A stretch of DNA of 9,635 nt from Acidobacteriota bacterium (GCA_021779695.1 JAJYAE010000158.1:1-9635), one strand, 5' to 3'; shown: positions 1 to 7,815, counted from the first letter of the stretch. Made by a program: numbers and translations. The notes: generated by a model from the letters alone, not told the origin.

Positions 1-87
1 TCGGTCAAGGATCAGGATGTGATTGCCGCGGCGGATCGCCTGGGCCTCGCCATGGTCTTTACTGGAATCCGTCACTTCCGCCACTGA
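1..87 (+). CDS. purH: PurH C-terminus (AICAR transformylase / IMP cyclohydrolase), partial
   Basis: The first 28 codons in frame 1, up to the TGA at 85-87, read as the end of the bifunctional purine enzyme PurH, which carries out the last two steps from AICAR to IMP in the cytoplasm. The visible part includes SVKDQDVIAAAD, then GLAMVFTGIRHFRH at the stop. PurH proteins characteristically end in a segment of the type (S)(I/V)(R/K)D.(E/D)VIAAAD...GIAMVFTG.RHFRH, so the match runs to the last residue. The gene begins upstream of the window, so its start and the N-terminal cyclohydrolase domain cannot be seen. No terminator with a T-tract follows it; a hairpin without one lies about 44 nt downstream. 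Confidence 0.94.
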   Translation, partial: SVKDQDVIAAADRLGLAMVFTGIRHFRH

Positions 88-369
88 AGCGGCAGCGGAG
101 ATGTTTGACCGCATTGGACCGTTCACAATTGCCGCGATGCTTCCGCGTCGCGGCATATCCCAGGCATCCGTGCTGGATTGAGATGCCATCCAACGGAAGA
201 GCGCCGGGCGTCAAATTACCGACGAGGGCAAGCATCGGCAACGTTTCACAGGTAAAATCGTCATTAAGAATGGGCGTGGTGCTCTCGGACCCTCTGCCAT
301 CCTCCTTTTGGCCTATCTGAATGGAGCGCAGGCGGTTCTTCCGGCTCGAAAGGCATGGATTCCCCAAGG
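88..369. other. Intergenic region between purH and the TPR gene
   Basis: About 280 bases without a convincing gene. Short open frames on both strands encode low-complexity, Arg/Pro/Ser-rich peptides with no recognisable motif. The region should hold the 3' end of the purH transcript and the promoter and leader of the TPR gene. A perfect 7-bp inverted repeat lies at 131-154. A TAAAAT hexamer at 253-258 could serve as a -10 element, but I see no good -35 at the proper distance, so no promoter is called. Confidence 0.5.
131..154. repeat. Perfect 7-bp inverted repeat (hairpin) downstream of purH
   Basis: GCCGCGA at 131-137 pairs perfectly with TCGCGGC at 148-154 around a 10-nt loop. It starts 44 nt after the purH stop codon. 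No T-run follows on either strand, so it is not a classical intrinsic terminator. It could cap the 3' end of the purH mRNA or be a chance GC-rich repeat. Confidence 0.35.
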
Positions 370-2514
370 ATGAAGAAACTAATTCGCTACCAGACAATAA
401 CTTGGACGTTTTCAGCCGCTGTGTTCCTCTTCGTGCCAGGTGCGGTCCATGGCCAGAATCCTGCGAAGAAGGCAACTCCAGGCGGGACGCCGGTGGCGAA
501 CGCGGCCAAGAGCCCGGACCAGGCTGGTGCATCGGAATCCGACCACTCCAAGGCATATTTTCACGACGCGATGGCGGCTGTTTATGAGGATGAAGCAGTC
601 TCGACCGGACAGCCGGAGTACGTTGCGCACGCTATTGAGGAGTACAAGTCCGCTCTGAATAGTGACCCAACCTCACCTTCGCTGAATAACGCACTCGCAG
701 ATCTCTACTTAAGAACCGGGCAAGCGCAGCAGGCCGCTGCCACGGCGCGCACGTTGCTCAAAACGCATCCGGACAATCTGGATGCGCACAAGCTTCTCGG
801 CCGCATTTACCTGCGGCAACTTAGCGAGGCGCAGAATGCCGTCTCGTCGTCCTCGCCGTCCGGGAACGTTCTGGATGAAGCGATCGCCGAGTTTGAGAAG
901 ATCGTAGCGATCCAGCCGAAATCCGTAGAAGACCACATGGTGCTTGGTCAGCTTTACAACGTAAAGCACGAATCTGCCAAGGCCGCGGACCAGTTTCAGA
1001 TTGCGCGCAGTATCGAGCCGGACTCTGAGGAAGCCATTCTGAACCTTGCGCGGTTGTATGCGGAAAACAACGACGTGGCGCATGCAGCCAAGGTGATTGA
1101 AGATGTCCCGGAAGCGGACCGCACAGCCAAGATGGAATCGGCGCTGGGCGCAGCCTACGAGCAACTGAAGGAGCCGAAACAGGCGATTGCCGCCTATCAG
1201 CGGGCAGCGAATCTTGATCCCGGCGACCTGCGTGTGCTGAATGCGCTGGCACAGGCGATGCTCAATGACGATCAGCTCGATGGTGCGCTCAAGGCGTATC
1301 AGAACCTTGCCAACGCAGATCCTGAAGATACAGGAGCCCTGATCCACATCAGCGAGATCCAGCGCAGGCAGGGCAAGTATGAGGACGCCCTGACGACGAT
1401 TCGCAAGGCCATGCAAAAAGATCCGGACTCTCTTGAAGCGGGGTACAACGAAGGATTGCTTCTCGATGTGTTGGGCCGCTACGACGAAGCGGTCAAAGTC
1501 TATCAACACATGGTCGACCTGACTTCGCACGCCAACGGGGCCTATACGGCAGAAGAGAAAAATAACCGGGGGATTTTTCTGGATCGACTTGGCGCCCTCT
1601 ATCACGAGGAGAACAAGACCGATCTCGCCATTGCAACTTACCAGAAGCTGATTGAGTTGGGCGGTGATCAGGCGCTGAGGGGCTATCAGGGAGAGGTAGA
1701 TACTTATCGCGATGCCAAGATGTTTGACAAGGCAATCGAGGTGGCCCGCAAGGCCGTAGCTTCCGACCCCAAGAACAACGATCTGAAGTTGATGCTCGCT
1801 GGTGAACTTGCCGATCAGAACAATCCTGACGAAGGCATCACACTGGCCAAGAGCCTGTTGAACAACGGTGACAAGGACCGCGTGGTGTGGCTCACATTGG
1901 CCCAGATCGACACGCGGCTGCGACGCTGGAAGGATGCTGAGGACGCCCTGAATAAGGCAGCCGCCCTGACCACAAAGAAGGATGACCGCGTATACGTTCT
2001 TTTTCTGCGCGGCGCCCTGGCTGAGCGCCAGAAGCATGATGGCGAAGCGGAACAATTCTTCCGCCAGGTGCTGGACATCGATCCCAGCAATGCCATGACG
2101 ATGAACTATCTGGGCTACATGTACGCGGACAAAGGCACGCATCTGCCTGAGGCGCTGAAGTTGATCCGCAAGGCCGTGGAACTTGACCCCATGAACGGTG
2201 CCTACCTGGACTCGCTTGGCTGGGTGTATTTCAAGATGGGGCAATATGAACTGGCCGAAGAGAACTTGCGCCAGGCTGTTGAGCGGGACCAGACCGACCC
2301 GACAGTCCACGACCACCTTGGCGATCTGTACGATAAGACCGGCCGCATTCGGCTGGCCGCCGCCCAGTGGGAAATGTCGCTGAACGAGTATTCCAAGTCA
2401 GCGCCGGCGGATGTGGAAGCATCGGACGTCGCGAAAGTGCAGCACAAACTTGAAAATGCGCGCGTAAAGCTGGCCAAGGAAGACAGCCTGATCGCTCCCG
2501 CAAAGCCTGAGTAG
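355..2514 (+). CDS. Exported tetratricopeptide-repeat (TPR) protein
   Basis: A 719-residue protein with an N-terminal signal peptide followed almost entirely by TPR helical hairpins. A basic MKKLIR segment at residues 6-11 precedes a hydrophobic stretch (about 16-31), and a plausible signal-peptidase site lies at VHG|QN (residues 31-35). The mature part begins with a Gly/Ala/Pro/Lys-rich linker. From about residue 70 to 690 the typical TPR pattern recurs at roughly 34-residue spacing, for example AIAAYQRAANLDP, ALTTIRKAMQKDP, ALKLIRKAVELDP and YLDSLGWVYFKMGQYELAEE; I count at least a dozen units. No enzymatic domain is visible, so it is probably a periplasmic or outer-membrane-associated scaffold. 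The near-C-terminal NYLGYMYADKG...AYLDSLGWVYFKMG block is typical of large exported TPR proteins. The start is uncertain: ATG 355 has GAAAGG only one base away, while ATG 370 gives a cleaner signal peptide. The gene is monocistronic and ends before a strong terminator. Confidence 0.88.
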   Translation: MDSPRMKKLIRYQTITWTFSAAVFLFVPGAVHGQNPAKKATPGGTPVANAAKSPDQAGASESDHSKAYFHDAMAAVYEDEAVSTGQPEYVAHAIEEYKSALNSDPTSPSLNNALADLYLRTGQAQQAAATARTLLKTHPDNLDAHKLLGRIYLRQLSEAQNAVSSSSPSGNVLDEAIAEFEKIVAIQPKSVEDHMVLGQLYNVKHESAKAADQFQIARSIEPDSEEAILNLARLYAENNDVAHAAKVIEDVPEADRTAKMESALGAAYEQLKEPKQAIAAYQRAANLDPGDLRVLNALAQAMLNDDQLDGALKAYQNLANADPEDTGALIHISEIQRRQGKYEDALTTIRKAMQKDPDSLEAGYNEGLLLDVLGRYDEAVKVYQHMVDLTSHANGAYTAEEKNNRGIFLDRLGALYHEENKTDLAIATYQKLIELGGDQALRGYQGEVDTYRDAKMFDKAIEVARKAVASDPKNNDLKLMLAGELADQNNPDEGITLAKSLLNNGDKDRVVWLTLAQIDTRLRRWKDAEDALNKAAALTTKKDDRVYVLFLRGALAERQKHDGEAEQFFRQVLDIDPSNAMTMNYLGYMYADKGTHLPEALKLIRKAVELDPMNGAYLDSLGWVYFKMGQYELAEENLRQAVERDQTDPTVHDHLGDLYDKTGRIRLAAAQWEMSLNEYSKSAPADVEASDVAKVQHKLENARVKLAKEDSLIAPAKPE

Positions 2515-2541
2515 CAAACTTCTTAGTTCACAGCACCCCGG

Positions 2542-2586
2542 AAAAAGCGGCAAGCTCTGAATATGGCTCAGGACTTGCCGCTTTTT
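2542..2586. terminator. Bidirectional intrinsic terminator between convergent genes
   Basis: AAAAAGCGGCAAG at 2542-2554 pairs perfectly with CTTGCCGCTTTTT at 2574-2586, a 13-bp stem. Inside the loop a further 4-bp helix (CTGA 2557-2560 with TCAG 2568-2571) can form. The stem flanks read as T-runs on both strands, so the hairpin can end the TPR transcript (stop 28 nt upstream) and, read on the minus strand, the transcript of the sugar-binding protein (stop about 50 nt upstream). Confidence 0.9.
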
Positions 2587-2637
2587 ATTGTCTGGCGTCC
2601 TGGCCCGCGATCCGAAGCGAGCCAGGCTCACCTCCAC

Positions 2638-3624
2638 TCATTTGGCCTGACCCGCAGCGGTCTGATAGAGATCGAGATTCTCTTTGTCCACCAGCGTTGT
2701 CCCTGTATCTACGAAGACGGGATAGGGAGATAAGGGATCCGAGGCGTAGTCCTTTGACAGGCTCGGCGGCGGATTATGGAAGACCTCATCCAATGCCTTG
2801 AGCCCGAAATAGCCCATCGTAAAGGGTTTCTGTGCAATGGTGGAGTCAATCGTGCCTGCCTTAATGCCATCCAGGGTGTCCTGATTCGCGTCCCATGCAA
2901 TGAGAATGCGATCCGTCAGATTCGCACGCTTGATGGCATCGGAGACTGGCTTGCCACAGGCCGATTCCAGACAGACAATCGCATCAATCTTCTTTGGACC
3001 GGTCAGCGCAAGGTACTCCTGCGCCTTGTCAAAGGCAATGCGCGGATCGCTCTTGGTGTCCACCGTATCGACGATGTGAATGTCAGGCCGGCTCTCCAAC
3101 TCATCCTTGAAGCCGCGCAGGCGATCTTCGATGTTCGGCTGCCCAGCCAAAGTGAAGAAGACGACATTGCCTTTGCCGCCTAGTTTTTCAATCAACCGCT
3201 TGCCGCCCATTCTTCCTGCTTCAATATTGTTTGTTCCGATGAAATAAAGCCTGCGGCTTCCGGGGTCATCCGAGTCGATGGTGATGACCGGAATCCCTGC
3301 CTGTACCGCCGCGTCGATACCCGACTGAAGCACGCTCACGTCAGCCACGGAGATGAGAATGCCCGCCGGTTTGGCAGAAGTGGCCTTTTGCAACTCACTT
3401 AGCTCTGCCTGAGGGTCGTAATTCTCCGGACCGACCACCCGGGCAGTGACTGCATACTGGGCTGCAGCGCGATTGAAGCCAGCGGCCACGGACTTCCAAT
3501 AGGGCAGGGCCGAGTTGGCGCTGACCATGTAAAACACTTCCTTCAGCGAATGCCGTTGGCACCCTGACATGCAAGCAACTCCCAGAGCCAGTGCGCCCCA
3601 CCCAATCCGTTTGACGATTTTCAT
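2638..3624 (-). CDS. Lipoprotein sugar-binding protein of an ABC transporter (Peripla_BP_4 / RbsB-like)
   Basis: A 328-residue periplasmic-binding-protein-like protein that would capture a small ligand, most likely a sugar, and deliver it to an ABC importer. The N-terminus is a lipoprotein signal: KIVKR, a hydrophobic core, then MSGC with the acceptor Cys at residue 22. The -3 position is Met rather than the usual Leu. The body matches the ribose/xylose-type binding-protein fold: ILISVADVSVLQSGIDAA around 90-107, then IPVITIDSDDP and the hinge-proximal YFIGTNNIEAGRMGG, later a GNVVFFTLAGQPN...DRLRGFKD segment and IDAIVCLESACGKPVSDAI. Length is normal for the family. The ATG at 3624 is well supported by GGGAGG at 3635-3630, 5 nt upstream. 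No permease or ATPase gene is in the window, so it appears to be an orphan here and its ligand cannot be named. It is divergent from dgt and convergent with the TPR gene. Confidence 0.9.
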   Translation of the reverse strand: MKIVKRIGWGALALGVACMSGCQRHSLKEVFYMVSANSALPYWKSVAAGFNRAAAQYAVTARVVGPENYDPQAELSELQKATSAKPAGILISVADVSVLQSGIDAAVQAGIPVITIDSDDPGSRRLYFIGTNNIEAGRMGGKRLIEKLGGKGNVVFFTLAGQPNIEDRLRGFKDELESRPDIHIVDTVDTKSDPRIAFDKAQEYLALTGPKKIDAIVCLESACGKPVSDAIKRANLTDRILIAWDANQDTLDGIKAGTIDSTIAQKPFTMGYFGLKALDEVFHNPPPSLSKDYASDPLSPYPVFVDTGTTLVDKENLDLYQTAAGQAK

Positions 3625-3870
3625 CTTTTCCTCCCTGGTCCAGATTTGGGGATCCTGCAGACACCGGACTTCAGCCCCCGATGCCCCTCGCGAAAAGTTC
3701 GGCAGGATGGTACTCCCGACTGATGCCCGTTGTCCAATGGAGACCTTAATTTACGACGATGCGAGCCCTGACTTCCTGTCAGCGGTGCCTTGGCTCACAA
3801 TCCGCAGCACGGCTGCAAGCACCATGGCAACTGGGGTATAAGGGGACGTACACGCTTGGGTGCGACGACG
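3625..3870. other. Divergent intergenic region between the sugar-binding protein gene and dgt
   Basis: About 245 bases that must carry the promoters of both flanking genes. No strong sigma70 pair is visible on either strand. A TATAAG hexamer at 3837-3842 could be a plus-strand -10 but lacks a matching -35. A short hairpin (GCAGC 3804-3808 with GCTGC 3812-3816) lies in the putative dgt leader. Short open frames here show no recognisable protein. The first part of the in-frame dgt extension (from TTG 3790) falls in this stretch and does not resemble the family. Confidence 0.45.
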
Positions 3871-5031
3871 ATGCACAGACTTCCCAATCCGCCTGCTCGA
3901 CTCCCCGCAGGCCTCGCCGTGGAGGCCGATGGAGCACTCGCGGCCCGTGCATACGCTGAGCCTCGTCATCCCTACCGCACCGCGTTCGCACGAGACAGCG
4001 CCCGCATTCTGCATGCTCGCGCATTTCGGCGCTTGGCGGGGAAGACTCAAGTCTTCAACAGGTTACCGGGGGAGCTGACCAGCGATCACTTTCGCAGCCG
4101 CCTGACTCACACGCTCGAGGTCGCGCAGATCTCCCGTACTCTGGCGCTGGCGCTGGGCCTGAATGCCGAGTTGGCTGAAGCACTTGCACTGACTCATGAC
4201 ATAGGCCACCCGCCATTTGGCCATGCAGGAGAAAAGGCGCTCGATCGCGCGTTGCGTGCCTACGGCCTGAGCTTTGATCACAACCTGCACGCGTTGCGGA
4301 TCGTCACCTGGTTTGAAGAGCGCTATGTCGACTTTCGGGGGCTGAATCTGACACTGGGAGTCCGTGAAGGGATCATCAAACATTCCCATGATTATGATTC
4401 GGCAAGCTATCCCGAGCTGGCCGGCTATTTTCTTGATCTGCGCCCGCCTCTCGAAGCCCAGCTCATCGACTTAACCGATGAGATTGCCTACCTGACGGCT
4501 GATCTCGACGACGGCCTCGATTCCGGGATCCTCTCCCTGGACCACGTCCGGGATGAGGTTGTCCTCTTTCGAAGATGTCACGATGCAGTTCTGGCCAAAC
4601 ATCCCGCGGCTCCTCCCAGGCTGACTGCGAACGAGGCGCTCCGCAGCATGCTGAATGCTCTGGTCACGGATTTGCTCGAAGAGATTGGGCGAAGGGTGCA
4701 AAATCTGGGCGCCACAACCCTCGATGCCGTTCGTCGGGCTCCGGCGCGGATTGCGGCGCTTAGCCCCTCAATGGAAGCTGACCGCGCCGCGGCCAAGGAA
4801 TTCCTGTATTCCGCTCTTTACAATTCGCCATTGATGATTGAGGCGCATCACCATGCCGACCAGGTCGTCTCGGAGCTCTTCGCGTCGCTGATGGAGGATC
4901 CTTCCGGCCTGCCACCCGACCACCTGCAGCACGTTGCCTCAGAAGGGCTGGCGCGTACCGTCGCCGATTATCTTGCCGGCATGACAGATGGCTATATTGA
5001 GCAGGCCTGGCTTCGCCTTCACTCTCACTGA
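3871..5031 (+). CDS. dgt: Deoxyguanosinetriphosphate triphosphohydrolase-like protein (HD domain)
   Basis: A 386-residue dNTP triphosphohydrolase, a cytoplasmic metal enzyme that cleaves dGTP or other dNTPs to the nucleoside plus triphosphate and so trims dNTP pools. The family's N-terminal signature is present: YRTAFARD (35-42) then RILHARAFRRLAGKTQVF (45-62). The HD-domain metal ligands follow: H80 in RSRLTHTLEVAQ, H109-D110 in THDIGHPPFGH, and D203 in LTDEIAY. The region IIKHS (168-172) also fits the family. The length fits the shorter, non-Enterobacterial subgroup, and all key residues are intact. The start is uncertain. The frame is open back to TTG 3790. ATG 3871 is chosen because MHRLPNPP leads straight into the family N-terminus, but TTG 3856 has a better-placed AAGGGG (3840-3845). 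The gene is alone on its strand here, convergent with the ASADH-like gene; no clear terminator is visible in the 121 bases that follow. Confidence 0.92.
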   Translation: MHRLPNPPARLPAGLAVEADGALAARAYAEPRHPYRTAFARDSARILHARAFRRLAGKTQVFNRLPGELTSDHFRSRLTHTLEVAQISRTLALALGLNAELAEALALTHDIGHPPFGHAGEKALDRALRAYGLSFDHNLHALRIVTWFEERYVDFRGLNLTLGVREGIIKHSHDYDSASYPELAGYFLDLRPPLEAQLIDLTDEIAYLTADLDDGLDSGILSLDHVRDEVVLFRRCHDAVLAKHPAAPPRLTANEALRSMLNALVTDLLEEIGRRVQNLGATTLDAVRRAPARIAALSPSMEADRAAAKEFLYSALYNSPLMIEAHHHADQVVSELFASLMEDPSGLPPDHLQHVASEGLARTVADYLAGMTDGYIEQAWLRLHSH

Positions 5032-5152
5032 ATCATTCGACGCTGCCGGTTGCACCACTTTTCGATGAAATCATGGCGCGTCCGGCCCGTCGTACTTCGC
5101 TGAATCGCAACGGGTCCCACAGAGTCTGGTCTGCCCGCGCGCCTTCATTGGA
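5032..5152. other. Convergent gap between dgt and the ASADH-like gene
   Basis: 121 bases between two stop codons facing each other. I see no hairpin followed by a T-run on either strand, in contrast to the strong terminator at the other convergent junction (2542-2586). Termination here may be Rho-dependent, or the transcripts may overlap. Confidence 0.4.
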
Positions 5153-6178
5153 CTACTGGACAGTTCCCTGGGGGCGCAGGCGACGAAGGTCCATTGCACA
5201 TTCGACGGCATTCTGGGCATAGAGACGCAGATTGTCTGAGGCGGCCCAAAGCCAAAAGCGGGAGCATTCCGCCGGGTTACGCTCGCCCGGCTCCGGACGC
5301 AATCGAACGAGCACATCATTCTGCCCGGTCGCCGCTAGATTTGACGGGGAATCGGTGTCCTCGAGTACAAGATCCAAGTGATCTCCCCCCATCGCTTCTT
5401 CCAATGCGGAGATTGCCACAAAGCGGTCCATCTCCACGGAGATGGAGAATGTGTGTCCGTGAAAGACCGGTGCCTGAATCGCCTGCAGCGCAAGAACGCG
5501 AGCTGTCTGGCCAGCCAACGCAGCGACATGCCGGCAAATCCGTAACTCTGACATCTTGAGACTGGCGACCGCTCCCTCGCCAAAGCCGGAGAGCAGATTG
5601 TAGGCCGCCTGCGCATCGTAAATAGCCTTGGGCAGCCCCTGAAAGCTGAGCAGATTCACGGTCTGCTGGTGGAGTTCATCCAGAGCGCTTCGGCCAAACT
5701 CACTTGCAGGCAACAGTAAAGTGGCCGATGCCAGGCGCACGGGAGCAATCTGGCCCAGGCGCTCAAGAATCAGGGCCAAAACGATCGCGGCCGGATGCGC
5801 CGGAACGATGGCTGGAGTGAACAGGTCTGCACTCCCTGCGTCGTGGCTTATCCTTGGGGCCCGCACCAGAACGCCGTTTTCCTGATCAAGCGCCCCGGTG
5901 AGGTCCAGCACGGTAGAGCCGGACCGCAAGGCTTGATGCCAATGCTTGCGAGTGAGGGACTCGCTGCCACAGAAAAACGTAAAGTCCATGTGCTCAAAAG
6001 CATCCGCGCCAATCGAATGCACAAACGTGATCTCGTCGCCCACCTGATCGAGTTGGCCCTCTGCGTCTTCCTCGTCCAGCAGAACAAAGGTACTGGCCCC
6101 AAGGGGCGATTCAGAGAGCGCATCCTTCAATTCTTTGCCCAGCAGGGTTGCTGCGCCGGCAATCGCAATTCTGTACAC
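5153..6178 (-). CDS. Aspartate-semialdehyde-dehydrogenase-like protein lacking the catalytic Cys (Usg-1-like)
   Basis: A 341-residue protein with the overall architecture of aspartate-semialdehyde dehydrogenase (ASADH), the NADPH enzyme of Lys/Thr/Met synthesis. A dinucleotide-binding start is present (RIAIAGAATLLGKE, residues 3-16). The C-terminal half keeps the family's PVFHGHTFSISVE block (237-249) and FWLWAASDNLRLYAQNAVE (308-326). The catalytic NPNCST motif is replaced by residues 126-131, PAHPAA, so the nucleophilic Cys aligns with Pro129. The SSAFR phosphate-binding motif reads LTGALD (93-98), without Arg. It is therefore probably not an active ASADH. Usg-1 of Escherichia coli is a known family member without the Cys and is the best comparison. 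The GTG start at 6178 has GAGGA at 6187-6183, 4 nt upstream. It is the last gene of a psd-pssA unit, 25 nt after pssA. A diverged dehydrogenase acting on another substrate is possible. Confidence 0.85.
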   Translation of the reverse strand: MYRIAIAGAATLLGKELKDALSESPLGASTFVLLDEEDAEGQLDQVGDEITFVHSIGADAFEHMDFTFFCGSESLTRKHWHQALRSGSTVLDLTGALDQENGVLVRAPRISHDAGSADLFTPAIVPAHPAAIVLALILERLGQIAPVRLASATLLLPASEFGRSALDELHQQTVNLLSFQGLPKAIYDAQAAYNLLSGFGEGAVASLKMSELRICRHVAALAGQTARVLALQAIQAPVFHGHTFSISVEMDRFVAISALEEAMGGDHLDLVLEDTDSPSNLAATGQNDVLVRLRPEPGERNPAECSRFWLWAASDNLRLYAQNAVECAMDLRRLRPQGTVQ

Positions 6179-6203
6179 AAAATCCTCTTCACATTACTGC
6201 AGA

Positions 6204-7100
6204 CTAAGAATGGGTGGCCGAGTGGGATTCGCCTGGGGAGGAACCCGTTATGGTATCCGCTTCCATGGAGAAGCGGCGACGCCTGGACCACGAATAAGCC
6301 GCTCGCGCCCAGATGCCTGAGAACATGTATGCAAGAGCCCCGAAAAAGAGTACGACCTGAGAGTAACGAATGCTGACGTAAAGTACGATCGAAAGCACAA
6401 GCAAAAGCTGAAATGGATGCCTTCGCGTCAGATTGATTTCTTTGCCGGACCAGAAACGCCACGTACTGACCATGAGAAATCCGGTAAAACCCACTAGCAA
6501 AAGCCACGGAATAGCGACCCACCACGCCTGCACTGGAATTCCATAGCAGAGATGAACGGTCGACGCGAGCAGCCCAGCCGCCGCTGGAATTGGCATGCCG
6601 ACGAAGTACTTCCGTCCAGGCCTGCCTGGATTGCGTGGCTGCGCATCATGGCTGATATTGAAGCGAGCCAACCGCGAAGCGCCACCCATCAGGTAAAGAA
6701 AGCAAATGAAGGCTCCGGCCTGGATCAGATGCAGGCGGAGCTGGGGATTGATTGAGTCCGGGAGAAAATGAAAGCCCCAGACAAAGGCCAACAGGCTGGG
6801 TGCCACGCCAAAAGTGATGACATCTGCCAAGGAGTCCAGCTCTTTGCCAAAGTCGCTGCAGGTGTTGGTCAGGCGAGCGATGCGGCCGTCGAGAGCATCA
6901 AACGGAATGGCGAACAGGATGGCGATTGCCGCCCAGTCCAGATGCATCTCGGTATTGCCACTGATGGCCGCCAGGGTCTGCGTAATGGAAAAATAACCTG
7001 CGCCAATGTTGCCCGCCGTGAAGAACGATGGAAGCAGGAACATGCCGCGCCGCAGCCGCGCCTGCGCTCGTTGTCGGGCCAGGACAGCGTCGCGATCCAT
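6204..7100 (-). CDS. pssA: CDP-diacylglycerol-serine O-phosphatidyltransferase
   Basis: A 298-residue integral membrane protein that makes phosphatidylserine from CDP-diacylglycerol and serine. The CDP-alcohol phosphotransferase signature D(x2)DG(x2)AR(x8)G(x3)D(x3)D is complete: D68, D71-G72, A75-R76, G85, D89 and D93 in the ATG numbering. It is surrounded by several hydrophobic segments (about 21-46, 57-66, 95-107, 123-138, 163-180, 188-206 and 221-252), as expected for a multi-pass PssA of the type II (Gram-positive-like) class. The segment MGGASRLARFN (about 136-146) and KYFVGMPIPAAAG are also typical of this class. The C-terminus is a basic, Ser-rich tail. The ATG at 7100 shares one base with the psd stop (TGATG). 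A GTG at 7103 would be equally well placed behind GGAGG, giving one more residue. Translational coupling to psd is likely, and psd consumes the PssA product. Confidence 0.93.
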   Translation of the reverse strand: MDRDAVLARQRAQARLRRGMFLLPSFFTAGNIGAGYFSITQTLAAISGNTEMHLDWAAIAILFAIPFDALDGRIARLTNTCSDFGKELDSLADVITFGVAPSLLAFVWGFHFLPDSINPQLRLHLIQAGAFICFLYLMGGASRLARFNISHDAQPRNPGRPGRKYFVGMPIPAAAGLLASTVHLCYGIPVQAWWVAIPWLLLVGFTGFLMVSTWRFWSGKEINLTRRHPFQLLLVLSIVLYVSIRYSQVVLFFGALAYMFSGIWARAAYSWSRRRRFSMEADTITGSSPGESHSATHS

Positions 7101-7798
7101 CACTGCGAGCCTCCGCGTTGCGAACCCGAGATAAGCTGTGCCCCCTGAGCCGGATTGAGGCTTGAATCGCTGGACGCCTGAGACTGTGGCATGACAGCCA
7201 GAACGCTGGCCCCGCCCCGCACGCGCTGTCCAACTTTGACCCTCAGTTCCGCTTCAGATGGCAGGATCACGTCCACGCGCGACCCAAACTTGATGAGGCC
7301 AACTCGCTGCCCGCGCTCCACCCGGTCTCCCTCGCGGTAATTGAAGACGATGCGACGGGCCAGAAGTCCGGCAATCTGTTTGAAGGTCACTTCGTATCCC
7401 GCGCCGCGGACCGTAACCACATTCTGCTCATTGCGGTCCGCCGAGGCAGGATTCATTGCATTGAGGTATAGACCCTTCTGGTAGCGCACGGAAGTGAGAA
7501 CGCCGGCAATCGGCGACCGGTTCACATGGACATCAAAAACGCTGAGAAAAATGCTGATGCGCTGGCGGGGGCCGCCTGGAGTGTCAATGGAGATCGTCTC
7601 TGTCACGAGTCCGTCCCCAGGCGAAACAATGAGGCCCGCTTCGCCTGATATTGCACGTTCAGGGTCACGGAAAAACCACAGGAAAAAAGCGGCCAGCAGG
7701 ACCGGAATCAGCGCCCAGGCCCAGCCGTGGGTGGCCCAGACGAGCGCGCCCGCCACCACCAATAGAGTCAACCCGTAAATGTAACCGTCACGAACCAT
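7100..7798 (-). CDS. psd: Phosphatidylserine decarboxylase proenzyme (short, archaeal-type)
   Basis: A 232-residue proenzyme of the pyruvoyl-dependent decarboxylase that converts phosphatidylserine to phosphatidylethanolamine at the inner membrane. Two hydrophobic segments (about 8-22 and 26-43) anchor the N-terminus, followed by FFRDPER. Family motifs follow in order: SPGDG (59-63, likely catalytic Asp62), [13 protein letters not shown] (84-96, His91) and FGSRVDV (171-177). Self-cleavage is expected between Gly172 and Ser173, with Ser173 becoming the pyruvoyl group. The short length and the FGSR form of the cleavage motif fit the archaeal-type/short class rather than the long LGST E. coli type. 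A Ser/Gln/Gly-rich tail of about 30 residues extends past the core. ATG 7798 is preferred over the upstream in-frame TTG 7807; neither has a strong ribosome site. It is the first gene of psd-pssA-ASADH-like, and a TATAAT lies 11 nt upstream of the ATG. Confidence 0.93.
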   Translation of the reverse strand: MVRDGYIYGLTLLVVAGALVWATHGWAWALIPVLLAAFFLWFFRDPERAISGEAGLIVSPGDGLVTETISIDTPGGPRQRISIFLSVFDVHVNRSPIAGVLTSVRYQKGLYLNAMNPASADRNEQNVVTVRGAGYEVTFKQIAGLLARRIVFNYREGDRVERGQRVGLIKFGSRVDVILPSEAELRVKVGQRVRGGASVLAVMPQSQASSDSSLNPAQGAQLISGSQRGGSQ

Positions 7799-7809
7799 AG
7801 TCCCCAACG

Positions 7810-7815
7810 ATTATA
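7810..7815 (-). promoter_or_regulatory. Candidate -10 element (TATAAT) immediately upstream of psd
   Basis: The minus strand reads a perfect TATAAT at 7815-7810. Transcription would start about 7 nt downstream, near 7803-7801, only a few bases before ATG 7798, so the mRNA would be almost leaderless. No convincing -35 is found 16-18 bp upstream, which lowers confidence. Confidence 0.3.

Noticed and set aside
105..320. A 71-codon plus-strand frame in the purH-TPR gap
   Set aside because: No ribosome site, no recognisable motif and a composition unlike real genes nearby; could only be rescued by conservation in relatives.
59..556. A 165-codon minus-strand frame spanning the purH-TPR gap
   Set aside because: It overlaps the ends of two well-supported plus-strand genes and has a Ser/Arg/Pro-rich composition without family motifs.
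709..2316. A 535-codon open frame on the minus strand, antisense to the TPR gene
   Set aside because: It lies wholly inside the TPR gene, shows no recognisable motif and is explained by the codon bias of the repetitive plus-strand gene.
5795..6376. A 193-codon plus-strand frame across the pssA/ASADH-like junction
   Set aside because: It is antisense to two recognised genes and has no protein motif.
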